A stretch of 64,000 nt of DNA from positions 54,940,939 through 55,004,938 of the forward strand of contig OX388351.1 in assembly GCA_947579665.1 (NCBI GenBank), written 5' to 3'. Origin of the DNA: Sympetrum striolatum (Eukaryota; Arthropoda; Insecta; Odonata; Libellulidae). The notes below the pieces were generated by a model. The model was given only the letters and a program-made list of their open reading frames with translations. It was not told where the DNA came from and made no database searches. This document shows positions 46,241-58,149 of this stretch, in pieces. The position numbers were made by a program, and so were the translations under genes. Position 1 is the first letter of the stretch; each line of letters starts with the position of its first letter.

Positions 46241-47325
46241 TTAACTTTAATTTTTAGCACTGTCATGATTTATTGGAGCCATTTATTTGTAATTAATTTT
46301 CCAAAAGAATAATACCGCAAGAAATAAAGAGAAGCGGTGGCTGATGCTAAAGGTTTACTAGAAATCATTGAGCTGTTTATTGTTCTTCGGTTAAGTTAAT
46401 GTAAGCAATCATCCTGATCTTACCGTAGTATTTGACAAATTATGTCAATGGAGTTTCATAATAATTATGTAGAAGTTGAATTTCTATAATTCGTTTTAAA
46501 ATAATAAACGGCTTTTGATAAATAAGTAAAGAATATCCTGGAATACTTAATAAAAATAATATTTTTCGTATATACTTTACAATTGCCTGCGGAATGATTA
46601 CCCCATCTGGTTTCGTCAAGTCATGTTATTCTTCGTATATTCTCTTTAGTCAGGGCCATTTTTCAAAGTTATTTTTTATAAATTTTTAATTAGACTTAGG
46701 AACATACCATATTTTTTTATCTAATCTACACAATCGTGCATCGAAGTGTAGGGGATTTAACGATGGAGCAGTCTCCTCAGGGGACAGGTCAGAAAACCTG
46801 ATCCTGACGTTTCTCTAATTAACCAGAAACAAAACGCTTTTTATAAAATCATAGAGATTAGATGACATGTGGTCTTACACACAGGATTGGCGACGTATAC
46901 ACGGGTACGATATCTGGAAAAATCCATCATGTGCCAATATTTTGTTATCAATAGTAATGAAAATATGCATATCACGACTCATTATCAATGAGAATAGCGG
47001 AAGATCCCTTTTAGAAGAGTCAGACCATCGGTAAAACATATGGTGGTATGATTACACCACTCACTAATTAGTAAAATCTTTCACTAAATTAAATTAATAT
47101 AAATTGAATGCTCACAAAAGTAGTCAAATTTACGTACAATTTTTGCAGACAAAATTATCATTCAAAATTAATGGATTCATTATTTTAATGAATATCAAAA
47201 GGCGGGACCAATAATAATTTTCGAAGTTCCTGGCCCTTCGTGCAAATATATTCTCGGTTTGAAAAAAATTGTGGCAATATATAACATCAAGAAAACATTT
47301 TAAAACAATGTTTTGACACAAAAAC
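46241..47325. other. AT-rich DNA with a minor self-complementary patch
   Basis: GTCAGAAAACCTGATCCTGAC at about 46788 has short self-complementarity. No tRNA-like arms were found. Confidence 0.4.
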
Positions 47326-47329
47326 AATC

Positions 47330-47960
47330 GGTAATAAAACCAATGCCCCGTATTAATAACGCCAATTTATTTCATTTTAGTTCCGCTCGATCGGTATTAA
47401 TTTCAGAAAAGAGAAACCGAAATAAAATGTTTTATTTCAACCTCAGGGGTAAATAGTTTCCTCGCAATTCACGAGTAGAGCCTTTGGATTTTTTTCCTGC
47501 ATGCGTTCATGATTAAAATTATTTCCCGGTCGGAGTTCTCCGAGAATGGCGATAAATTTCAGATCAACCGTATCTTTTGTTTCAATTCCGCGAGCCTCAA
47601 ATTGCAATCCGCAATATAAATCACATTTTACGGCTTGAGGAGACTAAATGGTGGAAAGTGTAATGTGTGGTAATTGTGAATCATTCATTTGCCCCGCGAT
47701 CGTTGCGACCGAGGGAGGCAAATTTACTGGAGTTTAATGTTCTCAAGGCGCAGTAAATTTCGTAACACCATTTGGCTCGCGCAGACCATTTTTGTTGCGT
47801 GTATGTTTCACTCCGGCCGACGCCTCCTCCGGCGATGTATGCGGGGAGAAACCTAAAGTGAAATCTCTTAAATGCATTGCCAGGGTGCCAAAGAAACACA
47901 GGGCAGAGTGCAAATCATAGGCAGTCAAAATTGCTAGGAGAAAATACGACGCGGTCACTA
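47330..47960. promoter_or_regulatory. CpG-richer island I13
   Basis: Repeat-free with many CG steps and AT cores such as GGTATTAATTTC. Two overlapping minus frames (71-72 codons) are not convincing. Confidence 0.27.
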
Positions 47961-48430
47961 TATGAAACCTTCTTGCTTGTGACTATTTTTTGTGAGTCAT
48001 AATTTATTCTGTAACGTTTAGTTTCCTCGCTCATTACCACTGATATATTTCACGGATAATAAATCTTTTCTTTTATTTAAAATAATGTGCTTAGTGTCAA
48101 TATTTTTGTACAGATTATATAGCTCGCTTGAGAATGTTATATAATTATTTTTTAAGAATTTATTGCTTAAGGTTCACTCGCTTTGATCGGATCAGTGCAT
48201 AAAACATAAGAAATTACTATTGACGATGATGATATATGGTCGATAACTGATTCTATGTACACTTAGTAAGTGATAGCATTGATTACTCAAATATATTTTT
48301 AACTATAAGTGGTAGAGAATCAACTCTTTTTTGGATAAAAATTCACATTCTGGTATCTAGCCTCTTTAGTTATAACCACAGATGACCTATTCAAAATATA
48401 ACAATAAGCACCTCAATGTCTGATCAACTT
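47961..48430. other. AT-rich DNA, nothing recognised
   Basis: No structure supported. Confidence 0.5.
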
Positions 48431-48435
48431 GCTCA

Positions 48436-48606
48436 GTTAATTTGGGAGGACCTTATTTATAATTGCGTCAATTCAATTTGTTTTTTTAAACTAATTTTCC
48501 TGGGACATATACATTGAACTGTTAATTGGGAGGACCTTATTTTTAATTGCGTCAATTCAATTTGTTTTTTCTTAACTCATTTTCCTGGGACATATGCATT
48601 GAACTG
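48436..48606. repeat. tandem duplication, 84-bp period
   Basis: GGGAGGACCTTATTTATAAT (48444) and GGGAGGACCTTATTTTTAAT (48528) start two near-identical units, both ending CATTGAACTG. Only a few substitutions: recent. Confidence 0.92.
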
Positions 48607-49190
48607 AGGACATCATTGTTAATAATGAATCGTAATACCAACTTCTTAGAATCAAACTCACAGATTTACATAAGTGCCAATGCAAGTGGTAGAGGAATCC
48701 CAAAAATTTATTTAGACAATAATAAGACCATACAATTTTTCCAAGAATCGTTTAGTTTGGTTATCAAAATCAAAAATTTTGATTGCCCAATTATCCTCAT
48801 TCTATTGCATCGGTAGTTGAAAAAATTAAGAATTATATTAAATTGATAAATAAAATTAAATAATTAAAACTAATTGTATCAAAACAGGAGAAATGATGAA
48901 ATAAATAACTATCTTTTACCTTTGAATCCATGCGAACACTTCAAGGCATTCTGTTGTCAAAAGGCAGTAATGTGACAAAGAGGGAATTTTTCCGTTTTAA
49001 AATTCTATAGAATTTAATAAGAAGTCTTCTAGTAAATTTATTGATTCCTTATAATTTTTAAACTTTATGGACACTTTCTCTTATGAGACTTATTACGGCC
49101 ATTGCAATCTCAAAACAAATGTTATCGTCAAGGATTCTCGATGAACTTCTCGCCTTGAGCACCAGAATTCCCAGGGCCAATTTTGGCTCT
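48607..49190. other. AT-rich DNA, nothing recognised
   Basis: No structure supported. Confidence 0.45.
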
Positions 49191-49194
49191 GGTG

Positions 49195-49275
49195 ATAGTT
49201 TATAAGATAATCTGTCCTAAAAGTGGAAGATATGGGTTCAACCGCCATTCATATATGACTTTTCATTTCCTATTA
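49195..49275 (+). repeat. tRNA-derived SINE, family S1-like copy
   Basis: GGTGATAGTTTATAAGATAA (A-box side), CCTAAAAGTGGAAGATATGG, GTTCAACCGCC and TATATGACTTTTCA parallel the 36.3- and 37.6-kb copies with many changes. Confidence 0.5.
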
Positions 49276-49280
49276 TCACT

Positions 49281-49427
49281 GGCCTCGGTGGGGAAGTTGT
49301 TTCTTCGCGGAGGTCCTGGTTCGGGCCCTGTTTAAGGCTCCATTTTTTATGTGTGTTAAAAACAGATTTATTATAAGAATGGTCATCATCGAGTGAAATG
49401 CTTCCAATAAATAAAGACGAAATTACT
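49281..49427 (+). repeat. tRNA-derived SINE, family S3, copy 1
   Basis: GGCCTCGGTGGGGAAGTTG (A-box side), GTCCTGGTTCGGGCCCTG (B-box side), then body ACAGATTTATTATAAGAATG and a tail AATAAATAAAGACGAAATTA. The copy immediately downstream has the same plan. Confidence 0.65.
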
Positions 49428-49475
49428 TTTTATCTTATCGAAATTATTTTTATTTATCGAAAATATTTTATTTAT

Positions 49476-49624
49476 CCTTGGATTAGTGCAAGCATTTCTT
49501 CCATGAAGTCCTAGGTTCAAGTCTTGTTAACAACTCGATTATTTGTGTGATAAATAAATGGGTTTATTGTAAGAATTATCATCTTTGACCGAAATACGCC
49601 CAACAAATAAATACGAAATTATCG
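49476..49624 (+). repeat. tRNA-derived SINE, family S3, copy 2
   Basis: GTGCAAGCATTTCTTCCATG, GTCCTAGGTTCAAGTCTTG, then GGGTTTATTGTAAGAATTAT and AACAAATAAATACGAAATTA. Offset of about 195 bp from copy 1 in the same orientation. Confidence 0.65.
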
Positions 49625-49679
49625 TCCTTAAGTTATCCAGGTTTCAACAAGCAAAGGTAAATTTTCCATTCCTCAATTC

Positions 49680-50580
49680 TAGATCCCATTTTTTTTAAAG
49701 CATTCGAATGGAGGCGAACTGCATATATATGCATTTTGCAAATATTTGCCTCTCCGGAAGTGAGATTGCGCCGTACTTGGAGCACTCGCTCGCTGATTGT
49801 GACGCCTCTTTTCTGCAAAACTCTCGCGAGAGAGTGACGACGCAGCGCCATCCCGATAGAATCGCAGCTTTTTTCGAAAATTTAGGTTAGACCCCATGCT
49901 CGCACAAAAACAGACGCGTAAAAAAACTCGGCGAAGTTGCTCATCTGCGTCTAGCTCCGAACTTTTATCAGCGAGACGCCTAAGTGAGAGAGAGAAAGAA
50001 AAAAAATATCGATGGAGCCATGAATGACCTCGCATTAAAACATTAAACAGCGCAAAAAAAGAGCTGGGAGAGCCTTCCGTGGCATCCAACGCGAGCGAAG
50101 TTACATATTCACAATGCGATAGCTTCGGAGGCGTCAAAGGTCGTCTTTCGCACGGCGTTTCATCTTCTCGATTATTTTTAGGGAGGGAAAAAGTCCTCTT
50201 TCGCGAGCATAAAGAACGCGGGTGAGGCAGCGTGCTTAGGAGGGGAGTTTTGCTTCATTAGGGGTGCCAGTGTTCCGCTTTTTAGAAAGGCGGTGACAAT
50301 GGTAGCAGCGGAGAGGGCTTATGTGTCGGCCCCGCGGCGTCTTCTCTCACACGTGATGAGATATAAATGGGTCATGTATAGGGAGCCGTATCTCTGAAAC
50401 AGCCGTAATCGCGGGGAGTTGAAGGGAGAGGCGATTTAAGCGCAGAAAGACGAGTTGGATGATCCAAGCTCCGAATGGCGGCGACTTATTAAAAGAAATT
50501 CGCTGCGGAGGCGTGCAACTCGCGGGACGCGGAGCGAAAATTCGTTCCAGAATGAGGCAACTTTAACCCTTGGTGTACCA
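49680..50580. promoter_or_regulatory. CpG-rich island I14 with GAGA tract
   Basis: About 900 bp, CG-dense, with GAGAGAGAGA at 49986-49995 and CTCGCGAGAGAGTG near 49823. The 152-codon minus frame (49679-50137) has no recognised domain. Among the stronger candidate regulatory or promoter blocks. Confidence 0.32.
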
Positions 50581-50639
50581 AGCCTACTCCTTCATCATTG
50601 TTTACCCAACTGAGGTCTTAGGTAAACATTACGCTTTTC

Positions 50640-50840
50640 CTTTAATTCTTTATATTTATGTATTTATTTATTTCAAATTACGCTGCGATTAGGCCATCAG
50701 GCCTGGTGGCAGCGGTGAAGGGTAAATAATATCTATTATATATAGATGTATTACAAAGGATTGCCTGACATTCGCCCAAAGACGGGAGGAAGACCCCTCT
50801 AAAAACCTCCCGCAGGCTATGAATTACTTTTATATATACA
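50640..50840 (-). mobile_element. LINE 3' tail, family L-B
   Basis: On the minus strand: GCCTGCGGGAGGTTTTTAGA, CCTCCCGTCTTTGGGCGA, later GGCCTGATGGCCTAATCGC, then TTGAAATAAATAAATACAT. The TGCGGGAGGTTTTT opening and tandem AAAT end resemble the L-A tails in plan. Non-coding, 5'-truncated. Confidence 0.5.
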
Positions 50841-51990
50841 TACACAATAAATAATATAACATTAATATTGCAATTATTTTTATAATAGATAGCACAAATT
50901 TAATATTAAAATCATCTACAAAATAGATAATATATAATTAATATAACAATTATTAACATTACAAACATTTAAAAAGTACAAACAGATTTAAGTATATGTA
51001 TATTGATTGTTGAGGTAGATTACTCAAAATGGGTTGATAGGTTTTTAAAATTAAACATTGATATATTTCGTTTACTTATTTTAACAGAAGGGGGAAGCTG
51101 ATATCCATATACAATTTTAGATAATTATTTTTATATTTTGATTGAAATAGTAGGAAACCCAGATATATAATTCACCTCATATGTATATGGTACAGATTCA
51201 TCATTTGTCATCTCTATAGTCCTTAGCTTATGTACCGATTTTAGTTAGAGCACATTAGAGCCAGTAGAACTAGATACATAATTTGCAAAGCTGAGCCTGC
51301 TTGTACCCCAAGAGAGTTTTTATTTAAATATTTTTTTATAAAATAAGGTTATTTAAGTATGATTATATTATTTATCTCATACTGATGAAGGGAATCAAAA
51401 AATAAAATTATTATTTTTAAACTAGCAGTTTGGTTACTAAAAATGTTACTATTTTGTCTTCTGAGGGGTTACATAAAAATTCTTTGAAAACGAATTTTTC
51501 GAACGACATGATCTTCAAAAATATACCTCTCAAACGAATTTGAAATTATCCAAATTCAAAGGAACTGATTCTGAGTTGGAATCTATTCACTAAGTTGTCT
51601 GGAATATGAAGTTGCAAAATTAAAATTCCACATTAACCACTATTTGACATCCCAACTTAACAAAAACCCAATCCAACCCAGTAAGAGTGCATTTTATCGC
51701 AGAAAAAAATTTTATCGCAGTAAAAATAAAGAGAGATTGCGTTCTCTTTTTTAGGTTAAAAAATAAAGTCACCAATATTCTTTCAAAATACGTTCAAATC
51801 ACGAAAAATATCTGATTTTTCTGCAAAATTCACAAGATTGTTTTTTAATATTTGAAAGTAAAATTAAGTCAGTAATTTTCAGACCTTCTTCTGGAGGGCA
51901 CTATAAAAGTCTAAATGTATCATGGATCAGAATCGACAGTAATCTTACAAGTGAGTTTTCACGAAACCGGCAGCGAAAGTTTTCACAATT
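50841..51990. other. AT-rich DNA, nothing recognised
   Basis: ATTTTATCGCAG is repeated once at about 51692-51720. I looked for reverse-transcriptase codons upstream of the L-B tail on the minus strand and saw none. Confidence 0.45.
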
Positions 51991-51999
51991 TTCACTTAC

Positions 52000-52720
52000 A
52001 GAGGATGGCACAACCTCTATGTAGCCACGGAAGTAGAGCAGGGACTTAGAGGGGAATTCAATTATAAGCTACAACGATTAAAGCCCCCCTCCCTGGCCCT
52101 ATGGGATGTCATTACTCTCCCACCTCCTCCTCGACCGTGAAGATTAATCTAATAGTCTATAGTTGCCTATTACTCCCCGTCCTCCTCTTATCATTAGTTC
52201 TAAAAATCACCGCCTCGTATACTCTGAGAAATGGCCGTTAAAATCGGAAATTTTGGAGAGCAAACGCAGTCTTAAATATTGCGAGCGCGGTTTTAAATGG
52301 AGGCGAAGTTCTCCAAACAGCGACGTGAATGGTCGACCAACAAAGGAGCTACATTTCATTGCGGGAGTAGGGTATTTTATTCAACATTCAGTTGCATCGC
52401 ATTCGAAAAAGTGTGGCCGTAATAAGAAAGGATTCGCGGTGCATAAAACTGAGATGGAACGGAGTGCATTGCGCGAGCACCGGCTGATTTATTGGTTCGT
52501 TGAAGAGATAGCCGCTGCCCGTTCGCTCCCGTGCCAAAACGCCATGTTCAAAGCAATTTCGGACTCGATTCGCACCAACACTGGCGGATTATTTTTGCGA
52601 AACTTGCGTCTATTGATATGGCTTCACGATTCTGCTAACTTTGATCGGGAAGATGGATGGTCACTTGTCGAATCGGTCGCATGCAGAAAAGTAAACCCGA
52701 TTCAGCTTGACGTGTGATAT
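52000..52720. promoter_or_regulatory. GC-richer island I15 containing a 184-codon frame
   Basis: Repeat-free, moderately CG-rich. The + strand at 52163-52717 is stop-free for 184 codons, the longest in the window. It opens at TTG, its first ATG is far inside, and the sequence has no signal, domain or repeat I recognise. It could be chance at this base composition, or an exon. Confidence 0.25.
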
Positions 52721-54650
52721 GTATATTTACAAACTACGAGTTCCGATGTTTTCATTGATCGGTATGAAACGATAATGGATCCTCAGGGGAATATATCGAT
52801 GCTCAATCGGTGATATATCATGGTGTTGATGCGTTTATTCTATAGGGTTATGCTGCGAGGCAGCCACTTGGCAGCACTAAAATTGGCTTATATCGGCATT
52901 TCATAAATAGTATTAGGATTTTTATTTTTCCTGGATGTAATCAATTTCATCAATAGATGTAATGCTGTTTTCTGCGCAGCTAATTTTTTCTGTCTAACAT
53001 TAACAGAGTCATCATAGAAGTAGAGATGAGTAGATGCCATTTAATAAGAGAAATATCCCATCATAGGAGTAAATATTTTTTACATTTGCATTCACATTTA
53101 AACCCTTCAATCCGCCAGTGACGCGTGGCAGGGGGTGTAAAACACCGACATCCCTAACTAACCTGAAGAGCTTCTCTAATACTTCGCGGGAAAAACGACC
53201 AAAAGTAATTATCTGTCCATGCAACCACTTCCCTGTATCGGTTTTTTGTTTTCTCCCGAAGATCGCGTAAGTTTATAGCTGGGATAACAGTATGCTATCT
53301 CCTCCCCGAAATCAGTAGTGATAAATTTATCAAAAAGCTTACGTGGTTATTTATGTCTTCTATCACTAAGAGAGTTCCATCCGAGGGATTCTATCATAGC
53401 CAAAACACTACTATCAAATCTGAAATCTCCCTTGACGAATGTTTTAACCATTTACTTTGTAATATAGAATACGGCGTGTACAATGAGCTTATGATATATT
53501 GTCGATTCTCAGAATAATTTCGCGTGCTCTTGGTAATAATCTTTGGTCTTACATTTTAGTTTATTGGAAAGTATCGCGAATTTAGCTGGGTGAAATGAAA
53601 ATTGGTATATTGCACGCTTTGACAGTGCTTTGATGATGTGAAAACAATTCTATCACTGCATTACTTCAAAGCAAGTTTTAATAATCCAGCCTTCTTTAGT
53701 CCCTCACTATATCAAAGGAAGGGGTTAACAGTATAGAAAAATGTGATAAACGAATTTTAGCATTCATGTCGAATAAAAGAGCATTCTATTTTAGAAGAAG
53801 GAATCAAAAATTATGGAATAATAGGAATTATCATACAGGAATAGCTCTTAGCCTAAAAAGGATCGCAAGAATTGCTTTGAAGCAATTAGAATCAAATTTT
53901 CCGACCACGGAAATGGAATATGCTCCCATTGCTTGAATATCCGCTAAGCTCCCAATTTGTGCCAAATAATTAGTTAATTTGTTCATCCATCCATGACTAA
54001 AATTTAAGTATTACCTCAGTTCACATAGAGCATAATAAAGATTCCAATCTGTTTATCGTGATCACGCAATGAACATTCTGCCTTCACAGAGGCGCAAATA
54101 CTGATAATGTTACCTCGGATATTAATTTACGTGAGTTTTGCCTCTCTTAGTTGGAGGCAATTTCAGTAGGAAATTATTCCGGTAAGTAAATGAGAGCATT
54201 AAACCGTTGAGTGAGATCTCGCTGAGCCAATACTTCTGGGAATATGTTTGCCCGGCAGCGATTACCTAGTTTTGGGAGAATTGCATGATTCGCATGGAAA
54301 AACAGGTAATGTTTCATGACTAACTGTGCTGAAATATCTCCAATTCTCTTGCTACAAAATTCGCCGAGTTGTTTGAATATTTCAAAGAGTTTTATCGATG
54401 TCATCTACTGTGAAGTTTGATCAAAATATGATTTTGTATACCTTTTCATGCCAGTTAGAGAGTTTTTTTTATATCGGAATGAGCTCTGAATGAATGACAT
54501 CGAATTGTGTAGTATCTGACACAGACTATATTTCCAGTACAATTTCCTTTTTTAATTACTCTTACTCGCATTTCTAGAATTTATGGATGAAAATATTTAA
54601 GTAAATGTACCTTATGATGACTCCTCATACAAAAACTGTCCCAATTATAA
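52721..54650. other. AT-rich DNA with a doubtful LINE-like patch
   Basis: On the minus strand near 53145-53100, GTGTTTTACACCCCCTGCCA then CGCGTCACTGGCGG recalls CR1-type 3' UTRs, but I found no second copy here. The rest shows nothing. Confidence 0.3.
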
Positions 54651-54654
54651 TATC

Positions 54655-54800
54655 TCTTAGAGCTTCCGGATAATCATGTGGATAGCGCGTTTGCCTTTGG
54701 TGAAAGCGGTCCCGGGTTCGATTCCCGGTGGGAGCCAATGTGCGAAATGACCTAAGCTGTCGAAGCACTTTTAACAATACTACTACTACTGTAATATCTC
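54655..54800 (+). repeat. tRNA-derived SINE, family S2, copy 3
   Basis: GTGGATAGCGCGTTTGCC (A-box side), a perfect B box GGTTCGATTCC (54715-54725) in a CCCGGG/CCCGG stem, then GAGCC and the shared body CTGTCGAAGCACTTTTAACA with (TAC)n. The complement encodes a TGNRTRDRFHQRQTRYPHDY string typical of spurious SINE 'proteins'. Best preserved S2 copy. Confidence 0.8.
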
Positions 54801-54959
54801 TTATAGATAATCCAAATGTAACAATTATTAAGTTTTTCGGCTTCAAAAATGCTTCTTTTTCTAGTATTTAGTTACTGAGAAGTTAGTTGGTTGATAGGCA
54901 TTGTTCCAGAATCGATCAAAAGCCAGCTTGTCGCCTTAGAAACAAGCATTTAACTAATC

Positions 54960-55080
54960 TTGTTATTTGAATTTTAAAATAGCTACGGCCAGATAGCCTA
55001 CCACTGAGTATCGAACCGGGGATATCTTTCTCCTAAGTTGAAAAAGTTGTCCAATTTGCTATCCACGAGCCGGTAATTAA
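54960..55080 (-). repeat. tRNA-derived SINE fragment
   Basis: On the minus strand: CGTGGATAGCAAATTGGACA (A-box side), GGAGAAAGATATCCCCGG, TTCGATACTCAGTGG. B-box-like GGTTCGATACT. Probably a distant S2 or related copy. Confidence 0.5.
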
Positions 55081-55607
55081 TTTTATGAATTATAGCACAT
55101 ACTATTCACACATTTAATCGTTTAAAACAAACTAGTTTTCGTTATTTAAAGTACTTATTGGTTAGATATTCATAGTTTTGAAATTCCATAAACATGAGAA
55201 GAGTAAAGAGATACCATTCCAAATAATAAATCTCCAGTGGATAGTATATATAGCTCATGAAAATTAAAAAAGCTCTTGAGCCTCGCAAATATTTCTTTCC
55301 CTTGCGATATCAAGAAACTCATTCACTTAATGATCATTTTTCAGAAAAAATTAAAGGCTTGTTTTTTTTCCAGCAACAATCGTGTAATCAATCCCATGGG
55401 TTATTCCACGTACTTGTTTTTTCAAGCACTTATTTTTCAGATTTACACAGATTGAAAATTCCAAACATATGAGAGCGGTACTGAATAATGTAAGAAATTA
55501 CGTAGATGAATCTAGGGATGAATAGAACTCCATATTTTAGCATTATTCTACGTGGTATTCTTATCGCTGCATTATTGATGAGGATTTCGCAGGTGTACTA
55601 TCTTCCT
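55081..55607. other. AT-rich DNA, nothing recognised
   Basis: No structure supported. Confidence 0.45.
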
Positions 55608-55878
55608 CTCAGTATCTGCCTTTCTCTCACTCTTGCAGCCAATCACACTTTCGGATGATTTCAGATCAACACGGCTAAATTGTTTTGATTACATATTTGA
55701 ATCGGTTAACAGACTGTTTGAGGATTATCAGATGCAAAGTGGTGTTGGATTAACCTGTCCTCCCATTATTAGCGTGAGGGAAGGCCTTCACCCAAATCCA
55801 ATTTCATATCTCAGCGAATGCAAAGAGAGCCGGCGAATATTGGTGCTCCATCAGAGGCGAATCCCTCTCCATAATTGA
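55608..55878 (+). other. exon-like signal: acceptor plus open frame
   Basis: CTGCCTTTCTCTCACTCTTGCAG (ending at 55638) is a strong polypyrimidine-CAG 3' splice acceptor. Directly after it one frame is open for 79 codons to TGA at 55876, beginning PITLSDDFRST and including LNCFDYIFESVNRLFEDY. A weak donor, AGC|GTGAGG, lies near 55772. No family recognised and no partner exon visible, so this is only a candidate. Confidence 0.15.
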
Positions 55879-56384
55879 TGGAACATGGAATCAAGTATAT
55901 CGTAACCTTAACAACGGGAAACCATTGACCATCAATTACTGATCTGTTTTAATACCTTAAATTCCATTGGATACGTAGAGAGATCTATACTAGGCCCATT
56001 CGCAAATTCTCGCTAAGATTTCGAGCTTTGTTTACTGCACGATTTGACAAGTGGGAAAATACCTATCGGGCTACTTGATCGTTCCTAGAAGCAATTCCTA
56101 TGAGTGAGAAAAAATTTTCGTTCCACAAAGAGTAGTAATGTCATAATTACGAATAACCACAATCTAATCTAATCTAAAATCCACCTTGCTGATTCCATAT
56201 AATATAATAGATTTTTTCATTTATTTATATATAAAGCTACAGTAAGATAGTCAGTTGGTAGTCTTATACCTAATACGTATGTTTTTAACTACAAAATATT
56301 GTCCTTTAGTACAATTTTTTTCATACGTTTACCTCACATTCCTAACACATCTAGTACGATTAAAATGTTTAAAATACATGGTAA
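55879..56384. other. AT-rich DNA with short (AATCT)n
   Basis: AATCTAATCTAATCTAA lies at about 56161-56177. Nothing else supported. Confidence 0.5.
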
Positions 56385-56420
56385 TCGCATCTCTACGTCG
56401 AAACCGGTCGTATTCAAATA
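56385..56420 (+). repeat. degraded hammerhead-like 3' core, H6
   Basis: CGAAACCGGTCGT (56399-56411) is the conserved second half of the motif at 4.68 and 24.77 kb. The CUGANGA half is not recognisable upstream. Confidence 0.35.
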
Positions 56421-57424
56421 TACGTGCGTAAAAGAGTATTTTTAATTTTATTCATAGCATGCTTTGGAATGTAAAATTAAAAGCAGAAGTTAATTTACTA
56501 TTTTTATTGCCCCTCTTCGTCAAAAATTACCATTTATTAAAATATTTTCGAATATTCCCAGAGTCATAATTTTATATTATTTATATTAAAAATATTAATA
56601 CTACCACTATTTCGTGCTTGTAGTAGTACTTTAATTAAATAATCATTCAACTTTCACCTGTTAAATCATCCACATAATTCATGTATGTAATAATTACTCG
56701 TGTAGAAGTGACGACTATTGAAATATGTTAACTATTTACGGATATTTCCAGAGCCTACCGTTAACATTATTTCCATAACCATTCTTTTACCAAATCTATT
56801 GACCATGATATGCCAACAATATTATATTTATTGAATAACATTCAAGTGTTTACCTATTTAATATCCCAATCTATACTCGTAAATTGCAATTATATCTTTA
56901 TGCTGCTGTTGAATTGTGCATCTACCAGGAATCTGTATTTTTTACTATATAGGGATTTATTTAATTAATAAATCCTGGCATCATGGCTGGACAAGTTAGC
57001 ATTGCTGAAGCCCTCATAAATAATTATAATAAGATCTCAGTAAGTTCGTAAGCCCCCTCATAACCTCAGGTGCTCTTTTTTCCGTTTTAGTGATTTATGT
57101 TCCTCTGTTTTAAGCAGCAGACTTCCACATTTTCTGAGAAGAAAGCAACTCTCTCGAAGAAGATATTTACCGCTTATCTTTCCATCACTGCAGTGAATTT
57201 CCTATTCGGCGGTGACCCAAATCTAGCCATTGCTTCGTCTTGAGAATATAAGATGCATGAGTTTCATGGTATTTTATAGCTCCAGATGACCACCCCAAAA
57301 TGAGCACCTCGCTATTAATAGGGTCTTATGTTATATTTCAATGCAGATCATCAAAAAAATGCGCCAACTTCCCAAGAGTTATACTTCATGATTTGTGTGA
57401 CATATGACCCATGATCTATCCTCT
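56421..57424. other. AT-rich DNA, nothing recognised
   Basis: No structure supported. Confidence 0.45.
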
Positions 57425-57560
57425 TCCTTTATCTCATAATTTTTTGTATTTAAGTATTTTTGCATTTAATTTCTATTGTATATTAATTTTTATTGCATGG
57501 TATATAATTTGGTTGTATCCAAATGGTTTATGATAAATAAAATAATATTATATTTTATTA
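57425..57560 (+). mobile_element. possible LINE 3' end
   Basis: T-rich sequence ends in GGTTTATGATAAATAAAATA then ATATTATATTTTATTATTATT, the layout of a jockey-like 3' UTR with a polyadenylation signal and tail. No second copy seen. Confidence 0.3.
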
Positions 57561-58145
57561 TTATTACTTCGGAGTATCTGATGTGAATAGGATATTGCGA
57601 TTAATGGATATAAACTTTAACTCCTATCTTGAAACGCAGTATGAGGAACTATTATTTGTTTAATTAATAATTTGAAAGTTCAAATTAATGATATGCTTTT
57701 ATTGGCTTGATGCTACTCGCGGTAGGCTAAGAGAAATCCAATACAAATCTTTCGGATATATTTTGTATAAGAACGAATTAAAAATGCATAGAAAATATTT
57801 AACGATATAAATTCAAGGTATTATGGCCAAACGTAGTAGAACGCCATCCAAACTAAATTATTTTCTTCAAAAATACGTAGAAGTTTATGTTTAACATGTT
57901 TCCAAATTAAGAGGATCAAAAATGCCTAATTTGATTCTAAAACTGCACTTAACGTTATCTAATAAGTAATGAAGATAATGTGTACTTACAAATAGACCTG
58001 AACAGAGAGAGAAGTTATAAGTTTACGTTTATATTTCAAAATTTGAAACTGGGAGAAATTATACATATGTATACGAAGAACAACCATCTTCAATTAGGAT
58101 ATGTAATTGCAGTATTGGTGAATTTTCAGATACCACATCAAGGAA
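57561..58145. other. AT-rich DNA, nothing recognised
   Basis: No structure supported. Confidence 0.45.
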
Positions 58146-58149
58146 ATAG

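Noticed and set aside
49679..50137. 152-codon minus-strand frame as a gene
   Set aside because: No recognisable domain. Serine/arginine-rich in a CpG-rich island, as expected from base composition.
52163..52717. 184-codon open frame as a gene
   Set aside because: It opens at TTG, shows no recognisable domain, and lies in a GC-richer patch where long frames arise by chance. Kept only as a note within the island.
54625..54846. Minus frame with TGNRTRDRFHQRQTRYPHDY
   Set aside because: This is the antisense reading of a tRNA-derived SINE, a well-known source of false protein predictions.
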